From a virus, in IMG/VR virus record IMGVR_UViG_3300030118_000967, positions 2,249 through 24,269 of that record: a stretch of DNA of 22,021 nt; one strand, written 5' to 3'. The position numbers and the translations under genes are program-made. Below, piece by piece: positions 21,883-22,021 of this stretch. Numbering within the stretch: the stretch's first letter is position 1; every line of letters begins with the position of its first letter. The notes under the pieces are model-generated. The model ran no database searches and was not told the origin of the DNA. It saw only the letters and a program-made list of their open reading frames with translations.

Positions 21883-22021
21883 GGAATACCCAGAAATAGA
21901 TTTACCAGATACAAACAACATACTCATTCCACCCACAACAATTTTTTATCCGCCCCTAGCAGACGTTCCATATTTAGATCCTCTTCTACTTCCAAGTCTG
22001 GAACAAGTTCAGTCGGGTTTG
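21881..22021 (+). CDS. N-terminus of a proline-rich protein (3' truncated)
   Basis: ATG at 21881 opens a frame that stays open for 47 codons to the window edge. It begins MEYPEIDLPDTNNILIPPTT, then FYPPLADVPYLDPLLLP, an extended Pro-rich segment with aromatic and Asp residues. Pro-rich N-termini of this type are known to me from cyanophage virion-region proteins of uncertain role. The codon periodicity and lack of stops support it, but the protein cannot be assigned from 47 residues. Its start codon overlaps the start of the antisense candidate, so only one of the two may be correctly called. Confidence 0.5.
   Translation, partial: MEYPEIDLPDTNNILIPPTTIFYPPLADVPYLDPLLLPSLEQVQSGL

Noticed and set aside
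1-22021. CRISPR arrays, tRNA or rRNA genes, insertion sequences, integration sites
   Set aside because: I saw no regularly spaced repeats, no cloverleaf-like segment, no transposase or integrase frame, and no terminal inverted repeats.

Overview
This window is a stretch of a tailed bacteriophage genome: the virion-morphogenesis region of a siphovirus with a lambda-type long flexible tail. The DNA is visibly AT-rich. Genes are packed tightly, with 1-4 bp overlaps of the ATGA and TAATG type, and apart from one uncertain small antisense ORF near the right end everything reads on the + strand. Several proteins resemble families I know from marine phages, especially cyanophages: a DUF6321-like small protein, fiber segments with the GAGYITS and VQDIVG motifs, and a small secreted beta-barrel-like protein. 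The best guess is an uncultured marine siphovirus of a low-GC picoplankton host such as Prochlorococcus. That host assignment is inference; the window holds no integrase, repressor, host gene or tRNA that would settle it.

Layout. 1-2634 is the head module: the tail of an unidentified small protein, a DUF6321-like protein, a coiled-coil scaffold candidate, the major capsid protein and a probable decoration protein. The capsid gene has two hairpins with identical loops in its leader and a perfect palindrome over its last codons. 2635-4718 is the neck: a tiny Lys-rich protein, a DnaT-like adaptor, a small beta protein, a head-closure protein, an HK97 gp10-like protein and a tail terminator. 4723-8193 is the tail shaft: another tiny ORF, the tail tube protein, a tail assembly chaperone whose second half lies in the -1 frame (a G/GT-type programmed frameshift) and a 767-residue TP901-type tape measure protein. 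8193-14595 is the tail tip in lambda order M-L-K-I-J. Here gpM, gpL, gpI and gpJ all carry what looks like the same inserted beta module, while gpL lacks its Fe-S domain and gpK its NlpC/P60 domain. 14632-21069 is the adsorption cassette: a first fiber or spike protein, five small proteins, and two larger fibers with related N-termini, the second with three 79-residue repeats whose codons have diverged almost entirely at silent sites. 21072-22021 holds small accessory genes: a Lys-rich peptide, a coiled-coil protein, a secreted outer-membrane-type protein, a possible antisense membrane peptide and the start of a proline-rich protein.

How they work together. Scaffold and capsid protein build the procapsid, the neck proteins close the filled head and dock the tail, and the chaperone pair folds tube subunits around the tape measure, whose length sets the tail at roughly 115 nm (767 residues at about 1.5 A each). 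The M/L/K/I/J proteins form the tip and the fibers give receptor binding. Terminase, portal and maturation protease probably lie just upstream. No stretch above 300 bases lacks a gene; the longest intergenic gaps are about 30-65 bases (1118-1183 is the largest), or 106 bases (21775-21880) if the antisense ORF is not real.
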